Part shown: in pieces, positions 9,711 through 19,789 of the stretch
Layout of the letters: the number at the start of each line of letters is the position of its first letter
Position numbering within the stretch: the first letter of the stretch is position 1
Assembly: GCF_900129865.1 (NCBI RefSeq)
Contig: NZ_FQXD01000013.1
Span: 1-64,000, forward strand
Origin: Virgibacillus chiguensis
GTDB lineage: Bacteria > Bacillota > Bacilli > Bacillales > Amphibacillaceae
DNA: 64,000 nucleotides
Direction: 5' to 3'
Notes under the pieces: model-generated
Told to the model about the DNA's origin: nothing
The model's input: the letters and a program-made list of their open reading frames with translations, nothing else
The model's database searches: none
Program-made: the position numbers and the translations under genes

Positions 9711-10901
9711 ATGCTACAAGCTATGGACAAGCATGGTAACACAATAACATTATTTACAAATACTTACCGGGAAATAGTTAATATGAAAAAAAATGCGCAA
9801 TCTTTTTTTTGCCCGATTTGCAAAGGCGCCGTTTTTATACGTTCTGGTAAAAAGGTAATCCCTCATTTTGCGCACTATTCCAATCCAAATTGTCACGCAG
9901 TAGAAGAAGGTGAGGGACTGTATCATGAACGAGGAAAAATGTTACTTTTTAACTGGTTGATTAAACAGAATCTAGCAGTTGAATTAGAATCGTATATTAA
10001 AGATATTAAACAGCGTCCAGATTTACTTCTCCATATTGGAAAAAAGCGGATAGCAATCGAGTATCAATGTGCAACTATTTCTAGGGAACTTCTAAAAGCT
10101 CGAACAGAAGGTTATCGTTCGGTTGGTATATACCCATTATGGATATTAGGGGCAAACCAGTTAAAACGAAAAAGCGCGCATAAATTGCGCATAAATACTT
10201 TCGTTCAGTCTTTTATCCACCAGTTTTCGGCTCAACTCTCACCACGAATTTTCTTCTTCTGTCCAGTAGCAAATCAATTCATTATTGCCCACGATATATA
10301 TATGACTTCCAAACAATTAGCTATTACCACCTTTATAAATTCCAAATTAAATCAATTTTCATTGTTAAATTTGTTTGATCATAAATTATTTACTAGTGAA
10401 AATTTGTATACGCTATGGGAGCGAGAAAAATTAATTTTTCGTACAAAACAACGTCATAAACTTTCTATTCAACAGCTTCAATGGCACAAATGGCTCTACA
10501 GCAAAAACGTATATCTTCATAATCTTCCTTCTATTATTTATCTTCCAATTCAATCCCAGCTTTTCATGAACAAGCCGCTATGGGAGTGGCAAAGTAGCTT
10601 TGTATTAGAAAAATTAGCTTTACTTCAAACTGGTGAGACGATAAACATCGATTCTTATAAAAGAATCCCTAAGGTGAATACAACAAGTGAATTTCCTTTA
10701 ACCTGTAATACATTCAATCCATTATATGAATATATGCTACTCCTCAAGCAACTACAAATGTTTAGCCAACAGTCTGCAATCACTTTTAGAAAACAAACGG
10801 ATATTTATTTTCCTAAAACAATAGATGAAGCAGTGATTGCTGATAGACATCTCCTCCACAAATTGAAACAGCAAAAAATAAGCATGTTTCTTCCAAAATA
10901 A
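9711..10901 (+). CDS. coiA: Competence protein CoiA
   Basis: 396 residues. The N-terminal zinc-finger-like segment is FFCPICKGAVFIRSGKK with HFAHYSNPNCH. A PD-(D/E)XK nuclease-like core follows: KQRPDLLL, then KRIAIEYQCATIS. CoiA is needed for DNA uptake or post-uptake recombination in competent Firmicutes. Its place after mecA, the adaptor that controls ComK, is conserved in Bacillaceae. Ribosome site AGAGGAGG. The C-terminal half is divergent, as is usual for the family. Confidence 0.93.
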   Translation: MLQAMDKHGNTITLFTNTYREIVNMKKNAQSFFCPICKGAVFIRSGKKVIPHFAHYSNPNCHAVEEGEGLYHERGKMLLFNWLIKQNLAVELESYIKDIKQRPDLLLHIGKKRIAIEYQCATISRELLKARTEGYRSVGIYPLWILGANQLKRKSAHKLRINTFVQSFIHQFSAQLSPRIFFFCPVANQFIIAHDIYMTSKQLAITTFINSKLNQFSLLNLFDHKLFTSENLYTLWEREKLIFRTKQRHKLSIQQLQWHKWLYSKNVYLHNLPSIIYLPIQSQLFMNKPLWEWQSSFVLEKLALLQTGETINIDSYKRIPKVNTTSEFPLTCNTFNPLYEYMLLLKQLQMFSQQSAITFRKQTDIYFPKTIDEAVIADRHLLHKLKQQKISMFLPK

Positions 10902-11061
10902 TGTATACTAAATAACAAAATATTTTTTTCCTATAGAAAAAAATCGTATAATCGTTCTGAAAAAGAAATTTGGAACAGGAAAAAGCTATTGAAAAGCGAA
11001 AATCTTTATAGTGGGAACAATTTAATGTATCCTATTAAGGAACAATGAGGAGGTTAAGGAA

Positions 11062-12870
11062 ATGGCAAAAGCTAATAAAGAACTACCTAAAAGAACAGAA
11101 CTCCCTGTTGAATTAACATGGAGGTTAGAGGATATTTTTGAAACGGATGAAGCATGGGGACAGGAATTAGCAGATTTGCAGAAAGCTATTCCAGAAATTG
11201 AAAATTACCAAGGCGTATTAGGTTCCTCTGCGAAAAACCTTTATGAAGTGTTAAAGCTTCAGGATCAATTATCGGAACGGTTAGGCAAGCTCTTTACATA
11301 TGCACATATGCGTTATGATCAGGATACGACAAATTCATTTTATCAGCGGATAAATGCACAAGCAGAGAACGTTATTACGGTTGCATCTAGTAAAATGAGC
11401 TATATTGTACCAGAGATTTTAGAAATTAACGAAGCTACTTTAAAGCAGTTTTTGCAAGAAGAAGAAGGTTTGCAAGGTTATCAAAAAACATTGGATGAAA
11501 TCACTCGTCAGCGACCGCATATTTTAAATAAGCGCGAAGAGGCGATTTTAGCTGAAGCTTCAGAGCCGTTAGGAACTGCTTCTCAGACATTTGGTATGTT
11601 AAACAATGCAGATTTAACGTTTCCATCAATTAAGGATGAAGACGGAGAAGAAGTAGACGTTACACATGGTAGATATATTCGCTTTATGGAATCACAAGAT
11701 CGTTCTGTACGGAAGGCAGCTTTTCAAGCAATGTATGAAACGTACGGTGCGTTTAAAAACACATTTGCGTCGACATTGAGTGGAAATATTAAAAAAGATA
11801 ACTTTGTTGCCAAAGTAAGAAATTACGAATCTGCTAGACAAGCCGCGCTTGATAATAATCATATTCCGGAGAAAGTGTATGATAATTTAGTTGAAGCAGT
11901 TAATGAACGTCTTCCGTTACTGCATCGATATATTCAATTGCGTAAAAAAGTGTTGGAATTAGATGAATTGCATATGTACGATATTTATACACCGCTTGTT
12001 CGTGATGTTGATATGGAAATCACCTATGAAAAAGCGCAGCAATATGTGCTTGAAGGCCTTGCTCCATTAGGAGAGGGTTATTTAAATATTGTAAAAGAAG
12101 CGTATAATAATCGATGGATTGATGTGGAAGAAAATAAAGGAAAACGCAGTGGGGCTTATTCTTCAGGTGCTTATGGAACGAATCCTTACATTCTGCTGAA
12201 TTGGCAGGATAATGTAAATGATATGTTTACTTTAGCTCATGAGCTGGGACATTCTGTTCATAGCTACTATACGCGAAATAACCAACCTTATCGCTATGGA
12301 AACTACTCTATTTTTGTTGCGGAGGTTGCTTCTACATGCAATGAAGCATTGTTAAATGATTACTTATTGAAAAATTTAACAGATGAAAAACAAAAGTTAT
12401 ACGTATTAAATCATTTTCTAGAAGGGTTTAGAGGAACTGTATTTCGTCAAACAATGTTTGCTGAGTTTGAACATATGATTCATGTAAAGCAACAGCAAGG
12501 AGAAGCTCTAACTGCAGAAAAGCTTACGGAATTGTACTATGATTTGAATAAAAAATATTATGGTGATGATGTTGTTTCAGATGAAGAAATTGGTCTGGAA
12601 TGGGCGCGAATCCCTCATTTCTATTATAATTATTATGTATATCAGTATGCAACAGGATATTCTGCAGCAACTGCATTAGCGCAGCAAATTTTAACAGAAG
12701 GTGATGGAGCTGTGGAACGTTACACGAATTTTCTAAAAGCAGGTAGTAGCGAGTACCCGATTGAAGTATTGCAAAAAGCTGGCGTAGATATGAATAGTAA
12801 ACAAACGATTTTGGATGCATTAGATGTGTTTGCTGAAAAACTGGAGCAATTAGAAGATCTGCTTAAGTAA
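11062..12870 (+). CDS. pepF: Oligoendopeptidase F
   Basis: 602-residue M3B metallopeptidase that cleaves peptides of roughly 7-17 residues in the cytosol. The zinc site is LAHELGHSVHSYY (HEXXH) with a downstream glutamate in FVAEVASTCNEALL. The N-terminal helical domain precedes the catalytic half. Length is standard. Ribosome site GAGGAGG. Transcribed after coiA, with 160 bases between, and closed by a terminator shared with the convergent small membrane-protein gene. Confidence 0.96.
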   Translation: MAKANKELPKRTELPVELTWRLEDIFETDEAWGQELADLQKAIPEIENYQGVLGSSAKNLYEVLKLQDQLSERLGKLFTYAHMRYDQDTTNSFYQRINAQAENVITVASSKMSYIVPEILEINEATLKQFLQEEEGLQGYQKTLDEITRQRPHILNKREEAILAEASEPLGTASQTFGMLNNADLTFPSIKDEDGEEVDVTHGRYIRFMESQDRSVRKAAFQAMYETYGAFKNTFASTLSGNIKKDNFVAKVRNYESARQAALDNNHIPEKVYDNLVEAVNERLPLLHRYIQLRKKVLELDELHMYDIYTPLVRDVDMEITYEKAQQYVLEGLAPLGEGYLNIVKEAYNNRWIDVEENKGKRSGAYSSGAYGTNPYILLNWQDNVNDMFTLAHELGHSVHSYYTRNNQPYRYGNYSIFVAEVASTCNEALLNDYLLKNLTDEKQKLYVLNHFLEGFRGTVFRQTMFAEFEHMIHVKQQQGEALTAEKLTELYYDLNKKYYGDDVVSDEEIGLEWARIPHFYYNYYVYQYATGYSAATALAQQILTEGDGAVERYTNFLKAGSSEYPIEVLQKAGVDMNSKQTILDALDVFAEKLEQLEDLLK

Positions 12871-12976
12871 TCTGTTTATCTCATTAAAAACATAGCTTTC
12901 CTCAATTCTTATGGTGAAAGCTATCACTTACCTTATATGATAAACCTTAAAAACTATATATTTTTTATAGTGTAAC

Positions 12977-13011
12977 AAAAAAGCAAGATGCTAAATACAT
13001 CCTGCTTTTTT
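12977..13011. terminator. Bidirectional terminator between pepF and small membrane gene
   Basis: AAAAAAGCAaGATG pairs with CATCcTGCTTTTTT. It lies between convergent genes and works in either direction. A second inverted repeat (ATAGCTTTC/GAAAGCTAT, about 12891-12925) lies just before it. Confidence 0.85.
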
Positions 13012-13033
13012 GTTGATTAATACATAGGGCGTT

Positions 13034-13219
13034 CTAGCGCATACCTCGTCCGCGATACGTTCGTTTATAAACGAAGGAATAAATGGTTAGATAAATGGAA
13101 ATAAACAATAATGGTAATGTTATATAAAGAGGCATAACTTGCATGAGCCCTAAAATATTTAAAATAAAAGCAACAACAGTTAAAATTAAAAAAAGAATGG
13201 GTTGAACGAATGTTCTCAT
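13034..13219 (-). CDS. Small membrane protein (61 aa), unknown function
   Basis: Two predicted membrane helices (FVQPILFLILTVVAFILNIL and YITLPLLFISIYLTIYSFV) separated by a short turn, with a positively charged tail KRTYRGRGMR that should stay inside. A convincing ribosome site (GAGAGGTGATTAT) precedes the ATG, and a terminator follows the stop, so it is probably real. I recognise no family. Confidence 0.7.
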   Translation of the reverse strand: MRTFVQPILFLILTVVAFILNILGLMQVMPLYITLPLLFISIYLTIYSFVYKRTYRGRGMR

Positions 13220-13290
13220 ATAATCACCTCTCTCTACAAAATATTAACTATTTGTTTGTATTATTCCTATTTTGTTAAGCTTTTATTTTA

Positions 13291-13387
13291 CACTATAGGA
13301 AAGTATAAAGATTTTTTTGGTTCATAGTATAAGAACTACAAAGGCTTTTTCCATAAGATCTCGCAAAAAGCCAAGTTTTTCTAAAAA
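13291..13387 (+). repeat. Family B repeat, copy 4
   Basis: A full-length copy: ACTATAGGAAAGTATAA, then TCATAGTATAAGAACTACAA, AGGCTTTTTCCATAAG, and the final GCCAAGTTTTTCTAA. The left arm of the last hairpin is mutated (TCTCGCAAAAA). Confidence 0.75.
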
Positions 13388-13607
13388 ATGTGAGGAAGAT
13401 ATTTGCAACGCACTCGCCTTTCTAGGGCTTGCGCGGGAAACGATCTAAGAAAACGCTTTTATTATTGACATTTTTGTGAATCAATGCACATAACTATTGC
13501 ATCTAAGCGTATTACTTGGTATATTTAGAATGTAAGTTAGATACAAACAAAACCCCTTTGTTTGATCATGAAACTTTCTCCCATCCCCCTTTGTTATTAC
13601 AAAGAGA

Positions 13608-13643
13608 AAAGAAGGATATGCGCTGCCCCGCATATCCTTCTTT
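13608..13643. terminator. Strong isolated hairpin
   Basis: A perfect 15-bp stem AAAGAAGGATATGCG/CGCATATCCTTCTTT with loop CTGCCC. It is terminator-like in both directions but is not directly behind any gene. It may shield spxH or mark the end of a lost gene in the 13220-14232 gap. Confidence 0.6.
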
Positions 13644-13734
13644 CTTTGTATAAAAATTTATAAAATAAGTTGCAATATTGGTGGTAAGCGAAGTTTATCT
13701 ATAGATTTTTTCTACATGATAGGGTGTATATCGC

Positions 13735-14012
13735 AATTGAAAAGTGAGCCATTTCGCAATTAAATTTGAGCCACCCAAAGTTAGTGGAATTCACAAACTT
13801 AGAAAAAACATTTTAAAACTGAGTGGGCTTGACATGGAGCCTCTACGGGCATGAATTCTTTGCGAAAGCGTGCGGTAGGAAAGGATTTCGCACCCCAATC
13901 AGGGTATCATGCCCGCCTCTTCATATAAAGACGATAAAGTGTGGTGCAAGATCAAAATTCACAAAGTAATAGTGGCTCAGTTTTAAGTTGTCATCTGGCT
14001 CACTTTTCATGT
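13735..14012. mobile_element. Internally deleted IS21-like (MITE-type) element
   Basis: The ends are inverted. The left holds GAAAAGTGAGCCA and TTTGAGCCAC; the right, reversed, holds GAAAAGTGAGCCA and ACTGAGCCAC. Repeated GAGCCA blocks near both tips resemble IS21-family ends. The ~280-bp interior has no transposase frame but has its own inverted repeat, CGGGCATGA (13846) / TCATGCCCG (13907), with a GTGCG/CGCAC hairpin inside. The family is my inference from end structure. Confidence 0.5.
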
Positions 14013-14109
14013 GCTATAAACATAGGGAAAGTATTTGGTTTATACTATAGGGGGAAGGACGACCATTCTCAAAGTAAAAAAATAAAAGCCCTATAATAAG
14101 GCTTTTTTT

Positions 14110-14178
14110 GTACTATAGAAACGTATAACATTTTTTGTCCAAAAGTATGAGAAAAACTACAGCTTTCGCCATAAGAAT
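14110..14178 (+). repeat. Family B repeat, copy 5 (3' truncated)
   Basis: TACTATAGAAACGTATAACA followed by AGTATGAGAAAAACTACAGC and TTTCGCCATAAG. The terminal hairpin is missing. It lies just past the spxH stop codon. Confidence 0.65.
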
Positions 14179-14232
14179 TGCCAATTTCAAACAGTAATGC
14201 AATAAGTGTGGCATGCAATATGGAAGAAAGGA

Positions 14233-15123
14233 CTATTCTTGGTAGACCCAAAAATTTCCATGTTTCACTGGTATACATTTGACCTTTTGTCTTAATTGCA
14301 ATTTTTTCATTTCTCGCTCTGTTTTAGCTTGTGACCAGTCATAAACAACCGCAATTTCTGTGGTGCTTACGGTTTTGTAATAAGAAAGGAAATCTTCCAA
14401 CATCGGTTTTTCAGAGGGAATTGCATGTTTTTGCAATATTTCTCTTAGAACACGTAAATAAATATCATATGGATAAAGTCCAGAAATTTTAATTCCTTGT
14501 TCTTCTGTAAATTGATTAAAAAAAACAATCGTTGGAATATATTCAACTTGCATTTCTTGTGTTAACTTTACGTCTGATTGAAGTGCTTTTTTTGCTGACT
14601 TGGAATAAAGATCAGATATAAACTCATTCACATCTAGATTAGCTTCCTCTGCACAGGTTAAAAGAGCAGATTCTTTCGAAATATCTTGTTTATATAAGAA
14701 TGCATTTTCGCGAATTTTACGTAAAAACATTTTCCCAGCTTTTTTTCCTTGTAATTCTGCCGCTTTAATAGCTAAAGAAGCAATCCATGGACTGGAGACA
14801 GGATTTTCTTCCCATAGATCTCCATCACAGCACATGCCAGTCCGTTTTGCTGTTTTTTCCCACAATTCCTTTATGTTACGTGGACGTTCAAAATATTCTT
14901 GGTTTAATAAATTTAAATAACCGCTAATGATTGGACGAATAGTGAAAAAACGTCCATATTCTGTAGAAAGTTTCTTTAAAAAAGGTTCAAGCGCCCAACA
15001 TTCCGGACATAATGGATCGATAAAGACGTAGATTTCTATAGGTTTCTGAACAAAATCAACATAGCTATATTTTTCCGATGTGTTTTGATACAAGGAATCT
15101 GCTCCAGAATATTCCCAACTCAC
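14233..15123 (-). CDS. spxH: ClpXP adaptor SpxH (YjbH)
   Basis: 296 residues of the DsbA/thioredoxin-like fold. The motif [12 protein letters not shown] (Cys39, Cys42) and the helical insert match YjbH/SpxH, which binds Spx and accelerates its degradation by ClpXP. A second cysteine pair follows in [16 protein letters not shown] supplies the cis-proline strand. Transcribed with yjbI, which ends 17 bases upstream of its start. Its substrate Spx is encoded 7 kb away. Confidence 0.94.
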   Translation of the reverse strand: MSWEYSGADSLYQNTSEKYSYVDFVQKPIEIYVFIDPLCPECWALEPFLKKLSTEYGRFFTIRPIISGYLNLLNQEYFERPRNIKELWEKTAKRTGMCCDGDLWEENPVSSPWIASLAIKAAELQGKKAGKMFLRKIRENAFLYKQDISKESALLTCAEEANLDVNEFISDLYSKSAKKALQSDVKLTQEMQVEYIPTIVFFNQFTEEQGIKISGLYPYDIYLRVLREILQKHAIPSEKPMLEDFLSYYKTVSTTEIAVVYDWSQAKTEREMKKLQLRQKVKCIPVKHGNFWVYQE

Positions 15124-15140
15124 ACCGATTCTCCTTTCTC

Positions 15141-15524
15141 CTAATCTGGCGTGTTCATCATGTGGTTTGCAGTTAAGGTTAGTTTTTCAAATATAGCTGT
15201 ACGATATGGTTCTTCGATTTCTGCTTCGATAAGCGCATTTGCCATACATGTAAGCCAAGCATCCTTTCGTGTTGGTGTAATTGCAAAAGGTAAATGTCTT
15301 CTGCGTAACATTGGATGGCCTCTTTCTTCTGCGTACAAAGGCGGTCCGCCAAAAAATTGCGTGAGGAACAATTTTTGTTTATGAATCGTTTCTGTTAAAT
15401 CTTCTGGAAATATAGGAATTAAATCCGGATGCTTGCTAACTCTTGTATAGAAAGCTTCGACAAGCTTTTCTACAACAGGTAATCCGCCAATTGCTTCAAA
15501 GATAGAATTCGTCTGGTTCCTCAT
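15141..15524 (-). CDS. yjbI: Truncated (group II) haemoglobin
   Basis: 127 residues. A 2-over-2 globin: [23 protein letters not shown] at the N-terminus, [24 protein letters not shown] with the proximal His region, then a conserved Trp in KDAWLTCM. Resembles bacterial trHbO (YjbI), which binds O2 tightly. In Gram-positives it is nearly always paired with yjbH, as here. Ribosome site GGGGAG. Confidence 0.95.
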   Translation of the reverse strand: MRNQTNSIFEAIGGLPVVEKLVEAFYTRVSKHPDLIPIFPEDLTETIHKQKLFLTQFFGGPPLYAEERGHPMLRRRHLPFAITPTRKDAWLTCMANALIEAEIEEPYRTAIFEKLTLTANHMMNTPD

Positions 15525-15643
15525 GTGTACTCCCCTTACCAGTTTCTATATATTGTAGCAACGGAAGGCTTGTTGGGCAAATAATCTGATTATCCAAGCT
15601 CTAAAAATACTAAGCTCAATAATAATAAAGAAGTTAGTTGTAT

Positions 15644-16210
15644 TTAGTTACTTTTAAAAAATCGCTCAATCTTATTTGGTGTATGACGTCTTGGGATTGA
15701 AAACTTATTCAATACATGGTTGAAAAAAATATGTCCTGATTCATAAGATGTTGCTTCTAGTTCCAGTTCGTAGTCTGACATTCCGTTATACGTACTGAAA
15801 TCTAAAACAAGAAGAACATTTTGACATTGTAATTCTCTTCGTTCAGTAGTTAAACTACCAAGGCACATGAGGGAACCAATGTCTACACCTAGTTCATTTA
15901 ACTGTTTTGCAGTTGCTTCTTTTACAACCATTTTTCCCTGCATACACGCTTCCGCTTCTTTTTTTGTAAGCTTATCGTGTGTCTCTAATAAACCATTAGG
16001 ATGCGGCTGTTTTAACGTTAGTTGATATTGGTTGTCTTTTTGTCTGATACGTAATGCACTTCCTAATCCTTGCAAAGTATGATCCTTTGTTTCAAAATAA
16101 AAATTGGTTTGCGTTACAGCTTTTTTAGGGAATGGAAGTTCGGTTAACAATGTATGATACTCATCGGAAGTTAATAAATTTTTAAATTCAATTTCTATTT
16201 CTTGTGTCAT
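15644..16210 (-). CDS. yjbK: CYTH-domain protein (YjbK-like triphosphate tunnel enzyme)
   Basis: 188 residues from the ATG at 16210, preceded by GAGGGGGACAGGC. A longer frame from 16249 lacks support. The N-terminal EIEIEFKNLL is the ExExK signature, which coordinates metal in the triphosphate tunnel. Further tunnel strands are ALRIRQKDNQYQLTLKQP, LLVLDFSTY and YELELEA. Members hydrolyse triphosphate compounds or make cAMP; the substrate here is unknown. It is divergent from the alarmone synthetase gene yjbM, a conserved pairing. Confidence 0.92.
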   Translation of the reverse strand: MTQEIEIEFKNLLTSDEYHTLLTELPFPKKAVTQTNFYFETKDHTLQGLGSALRIRQKDNQYQLTLKQPHPNGLLETHDKLTKKEAEACMQGKMVVKEATAKQLNELGVDIGSLMCLGSLTTERRELQCQNVLLVLDFSTYNGMSDYELELEATSYESGHIFFNHVLNKFSIPRRHTPNKIERFFKSN

Positions 16211-16378
16211 GCCTGTCCCCCTCTTGTAATAACCAAGTTCTGCTATCATTGATTATCGCTAATCTGAAATGAATTTGCAAAGATTATTGTTCTTCTATTT
16301 TATGGTACAATAGTAGAGTCTTGACGTAACGTATTGTAACTATATAACTTGATTTTAACTTATCAGGTGGTGTTTAAT

Positions 16379-16987
16379 GTGAAATGGCAATCTATACTTG
16401 CGCCATATGCCCAAGTTGTAGAAGAATTAAAAGTTAAATTAAAAGGAATACGTAAGCAATTTGAATATGAGTCTGAACATTCACCAATAGAATTTATAAC
16501 TGGTCGTGTGAAGCCAGTTCCAAGCATTATAGAAAAAGCTGAAAGCCGAAAAATCTCATTAGAGCATATAGAAAGTGAAATTCAAGATATTGCTGGAGTA
16601 AGGGTTGTTTGTCAATTTGTGGATGACATTTACACTGTAGTAGAAATGATCCGTGCAAGAAATGATTTAATAATTGTTGAAGAAAAAGATTACGTTTCTC
16701 AAAAAAAAGAAAGTGGCTACCGTTCCTATCACCTCATTATTGAATACCCAGTAGAAACAGTGTCTGGGATGAAAAAACTGCTAGCAGAAATTCAAATTCG
16801 AACGTTAGCAATGAACTTTTGGGCTACAAATGAGCATTCTCTAAACTATAAATATAGAGGTCGTATACCAGCAAACATAAAAGTACGATTACAAAACGCT
16901 GCAGAAGCTGCTTTTAAGCTAGACGAGGAAATGTCAAAAATTAAACATGAAGTTCAAGAAGCACAAAAGATGTTTCATCGAAAATAA
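16379..16987 (+). CDS. yjbM: Small alarmone synthetase (RelQ/SasB)
   Basis: 202 residues from a GTG at 16379 with AGGTGG eight bases upstream; this gives the family start VKWQSILAPYAQVVEELKVK. Makes (p)ppGpp from ATP and GTP or GDP. Synthetase motifs: EFITGRVKPVPSIIEKA, DIAGVRVVCQFVDD, KESGYRSYHLII and EIQIRTLAMNFWATNEHSLNYKY. There is no hydrolase or regulatory domain, as expected for the single-domain class. It lies about 200 bases before nadK on the same strand. Confidence 0.95.
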   Translation: MKWQSILAPYAQVVEELKVKLKGIRKQFEYESEHSPIEFITGRVKPVPSIIEKAESRKISLEHIESEIQDIAGVRVVCQFVDDIYTVVEMIRARNDLIIVEEKDYVSQKKESGYRSYHLIIEYPVETVSGMKKLLAEIQIRTLAMNFWATNEHSLNYKYRGRIPANIKVRLQNAAEAAFKLDEEMSKIKHEVQEAQKMFHRK

Positions 16988-17190
16988 TCTAGTTAAGGTA
17001 ACGTTTTGAACAACCTCTTAGTAGAACTGCATTCATCTTTTCATTTTCTAATATGAAAATGTTTTAACCTAACAAGATTCTTTTATAGATAAGTTTTTCA
17101 TACAAAACGCTTTCGTGTGATAAAACTTCATAGCTTACGCATCTAGCACAATAATTTTCTAACATAGACAAATGAAAGGAGGAGGCAATC

Positions 17191-17997
17191 ATGAAATTTG
17201 CTATCGTATCTAAAGGTGATGAGCGTTCCGAACAAATAAAGGCGACAATAAAGCAATATTTAACGGATTTTCAATTAGAATATAATCAAAATGAGCCTGA
17301 TTTAGTCATATCTGTTGGTGGGGATGGTACATTTCTAGAAGCTTTTCACACTTATTTACAGCGGTTAAATGAAACAGCGTTTATTGGGATACATACTGGC
17401 CATCTGGGATTTTATGCTGACTGGGTTCCGGATGAAGTAGAGAAGCTAATCATAGAAATTGCGAAAACGCCATTTCAAATTGTTGAATATCCGTTATTAG
17501 AAGTGATTATTCGAGGGAAGTCAGGAGGAATTGAAGATCGTTTTTTAGCTTTAAACGAAGCTACAATTAAAACAGCTGATGGTTCTGTTGTGTTTGATGT
17601 TGAAATTAAAGGTGAACACTTTGAAACATTTCGTGGTGATGGTTTATGTATCTCCACGCCGTCGGGTAGTACGGCATATAATAAAGCACTAGGCGGTGGC
17701 ATTATTCACCCTTCTATTGATGCCATTCAATTAACCGAGATGGCATCCATTAATAATCGAGTTTTTCGGACCATTGGATCACCACTCATCTTACCTAAGC
17801 ACCACACATGTTTATTGAAGCCTGTTGTTGATCGAAGTTTTCTTATAGCGTTTGATCATTTTACTACAAACTATGCGAATGTGAAATCAATTCAATGTCG
17901 TGTTGCTGAAGAACGTATTCGCTTTGCTCGCTTTCGCCAATTTCCTTTTTGGAAAAGAGTACGTGAATCATTTATTGCAGATGAAAATAACAGATAA
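17191..17997 (+). CDS. nadK: NAD kinase
   Basis: 268 residues. Phosphorylates NAD to NADP. The nucleotide motif [12 protein letters not shown] is the family GGDGT signature; LNEATI and [21 protein letters not shown] form the NAD-binding and glycine-rich loops. Ribosome site GGAGGAGG. It runs into yjbO with only 16 bases between, so the two are probably co-transcribed. Confidence 0.97.
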   Translation: MKFAIVSKGDERSEQIKATIKQYLTDFQLEYNQNEPDLVISVGGDGTFLEAFHTYLQRLNETAFIGIHTGHLGFYADWVPDEVEKLIIEIAKTPFQIVEYPLLEVIIRGKSGGIEDRFLALNEATIKTADGSVVFDVEIKGEHFETFRGDGLCISTPSGSTAYNKALGGGIIHPSIDAIQLTEMASINNRVFRTIGSPLILPKHHTCLLKPVVDRSFLIAFDHFTTNYANVKSIQCRVAEERIRFARFRQFPFWKRVRESFIADENNR

Positions 17998-18013
17998 GAG
18001 GAAAGTGAATATT

Positions 18014-18907
18014 ATGAAATGGATTATTAAGCAACAGCATGAAGGAATGCTTCTTCGTGATTACATTCGCCAAGTTCAAGGAGTATCTAGACGAATTTTA
18101 AAAGCAATTAAATTTGAGGGCGGCCTCATTTTAGTAAATAATGTGGAACAATCTGTTCGTTATGTATTAAAAGAAGGAGACGAAGTGGAAATTACATTGC
18201 CGATAGAAAAAAAGGGGAATTTTATGGTTCCAGGAGAAGTCCCCCTTTCGATTATTTATGAAGACAAAGATATCATTGTACTTGATAAACAGGCAGGTGT
18301 AGCAGTTCTTCCTTCTTACCATTATCCTACAGGTACGATAGCTAATGGGTTACTAGCCCATTATGAGCAGCAAAATAGTGCTTCTACGGTTCATATCGTG
18401 ACAAGGCTAGATAAGGATACTTCTGGACTAATGTTAGTTGCTAAGCATCGATACAGCCACTCCGTTTTATCCACATCTCAGCAAGCAGGCGAATTAAAAC
18501 GAAAATACCAAGCGATTATAGCTGGGGCTTTAAGCAAGACTTCGGGTACAATCGATGCACCAATCGGGAGAAAAGAAGATTCCATTATTGAACGGGAAAT
18601 ACGAGAAGATGGAAAACGAGCCATTACTCATTATCATGTAGAGTGTAATTTAACAGACTGCTCTTTTGTCACCGTTCAGTTAGAAACAGGAAGAACGCAT
18701 CAAATTCGTGTTCATTTCTCTAGTATAGGACACCCGCTATATGGCGATTCATTATACGGAGGTGATGTTAGTGTCATACAGCGTCAAGCTTTGCACTGCT
18801 ATGCGTTAACATTTCCGCATCCCATTACAAAACAAACATTGTGCTTTTCAGTAGATTTGCCATTCGATATGGTTAATGCGCTTCGTAAGTTGAAAACTTC
18901 TCTTTGA
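18014..18907 (+). CDS. yjbO: RluA/RluD-family pseudouridine synthase (YjbO)
   Basis: 297 residues from the ATG at 18014 (ribosome site GAGGAAAG). A much longer in-frame start at 17900 would overlap nadK and is rejected. An N-terminal S4-like RNA-binding part (LLRDYIRQVQGVSRRILKAIK) is followed by the catalytic domain. VTRLDKDTSGLMLVAK holds the catalytic Asp, and ETGRTHQIRVHFSSIGHPLYGD is the family signature. Target is probably a uridine in 23S rRNA, unproven. Its 3' end overlaps convergent prpE by 35 bases. Confidence 0.93.
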   Translation: MKWIIKQQHEGMLLRDYIRQVQGVSRRILKAIKFEGGLILVNNVEQSVRYVLKEGDEVEITLPIEKKGNFMVPGEVPLSIIYEDKDIIVLDKQAGVAVLPSYHYPTGTIANGLLAHYEQQNSASTVHIVTRLDKDTSGLMLVAKHRYSHSVLSTSQQAGELKRKYQAIIAGALSKTSGTIDAPIGRKEDSIIEREIREDGKRAITHYHVECNLTDCSFVTVQLETGRTHQIRVHFSSIGHPLYGDSLYGGDVSVIQRQALHCYALTFPHPITKQTLCFSVDLPFDMVNALRKLKTSL

Positions 18908-19619
18908 CAAATGGCTGTTTGGAAGGAACAGCCGTTATCTTTTCCTCAGGGAGAGAAAATGCAGTCAATTGATTTCCGAACACACAGCCAGTGTCAATGT
19001 TTACTGTTTTATTTAAAAATCTTGGCTGCAACACGGGTGTATGCCCATAAATGATCCATTTATCTCCTTGATAATACGCCGCCCAATCACGACGTACCGG
19101 TCTTCCATCAGCATGAAATTCACCAGTTGTATCTCCATATAAAACAAATGATGTTACTTTTTTATCGGTTCTTCCGACGTAGCTTTCTTTGATACCTGCA
19201 TGCGCAATAATCGCATTACATGTTGGAATTTGCAAATATAATGGCGCTTGCTCATATAACGTCATGAATCGCTGGCGAATAATAGCTTGCTCTTCTTTAG
19301 AGCAACGCTTATACTCGGCAACGGTTGTTTCTAAACCATGTCGTACCTGTACTTTATTACCTAAAAAATAACGATATAATTTATTACAGTGGTTTCCGGG
19401 AACGTATCGTGCTTTTTGATGGGTTACAACCATATGGTATACGAGTGTAATTACGTTTAGGGAATGTGGCCCCCGGTCGGTTATATCACCTACAAATACT
19501 GGCACACGCTGTTGTGGGTGAATATAAATAGTTTGTTCTTTTTTGTAGCCTAATTTGGAAAATAATTGCTCTAATTCTTCGAAGCAACCGTGAACATCAC
19601 CAATTACATCTATTTTCAT
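18873..19619 (-). CDS. prpE: Bis(5'-nucleosyl)-tetraphosphatase PrpE
   Basis: 248 residues from the ATG at 19619, preceded by CAAGGAGTG; the longer frame to 19730 is not supported. Metallophosphoesterase motifs in order: GDVHGC, FVGDITDRGP, YVPGNHCNK, AHAGI and IYGHTP. PrpE of B. subtilis hydrolyses Ap4A-type nucleotides and acts in spore germination. Location directly after yjbO is conserved. Confidence 0.94.
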   Translation of the reverse strand: MKIDVIGDVHGCFEELEQLFSKLGYKKEQTIYIHPQQRVPVFVGDITDRGPHSLNVITLVYHMVVTHQKARYVPGNHCNKLYRYFLGNKVQVRHGLETTVAEYKRCSKEEQAIIRQRFMTLYEQAPLYLQIPTCNAIIAHAGIKESYVGRTDKKVTSFVLYGDTTGEFHADGRPVRRDWAAYYQGDKWIIYGHTPVLQPRFLNKTVNIDTGCVFGNQLTAFSLPEEKITAVPSKQPFVKEKFSTYEAH

Positions 19620-19789
19620 AGAAACACTCCTTGATTTGTTGGCTGTTTTTGGATATGATATGTGCGTGATTAAACAATATGGATGGTACAAGTTGCTCTT
19701 TATTATAAACAACCCTTGCCACCCATCCAAGTAAAAGGGTTCACCAGCTTTAAAAAGCTTAATGGAATAGGGTAGAAGGAAGTGATCGT

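Noticed and set aside
12524-12820. 98-codon minus-strand frame inside pepF
   Set aside because: Shadow of the coding strand; pepF itself is unambiguous. The same applies to the other long antisense frames inside ppk, the permeases and the kinases.
19620-19789. M-box (Mg2+) riboswitch upstream of mgtE
   Set aside because: Checked because mgtE genes often carry one, but the short intergenic region lacks the conserved M-box blocks.
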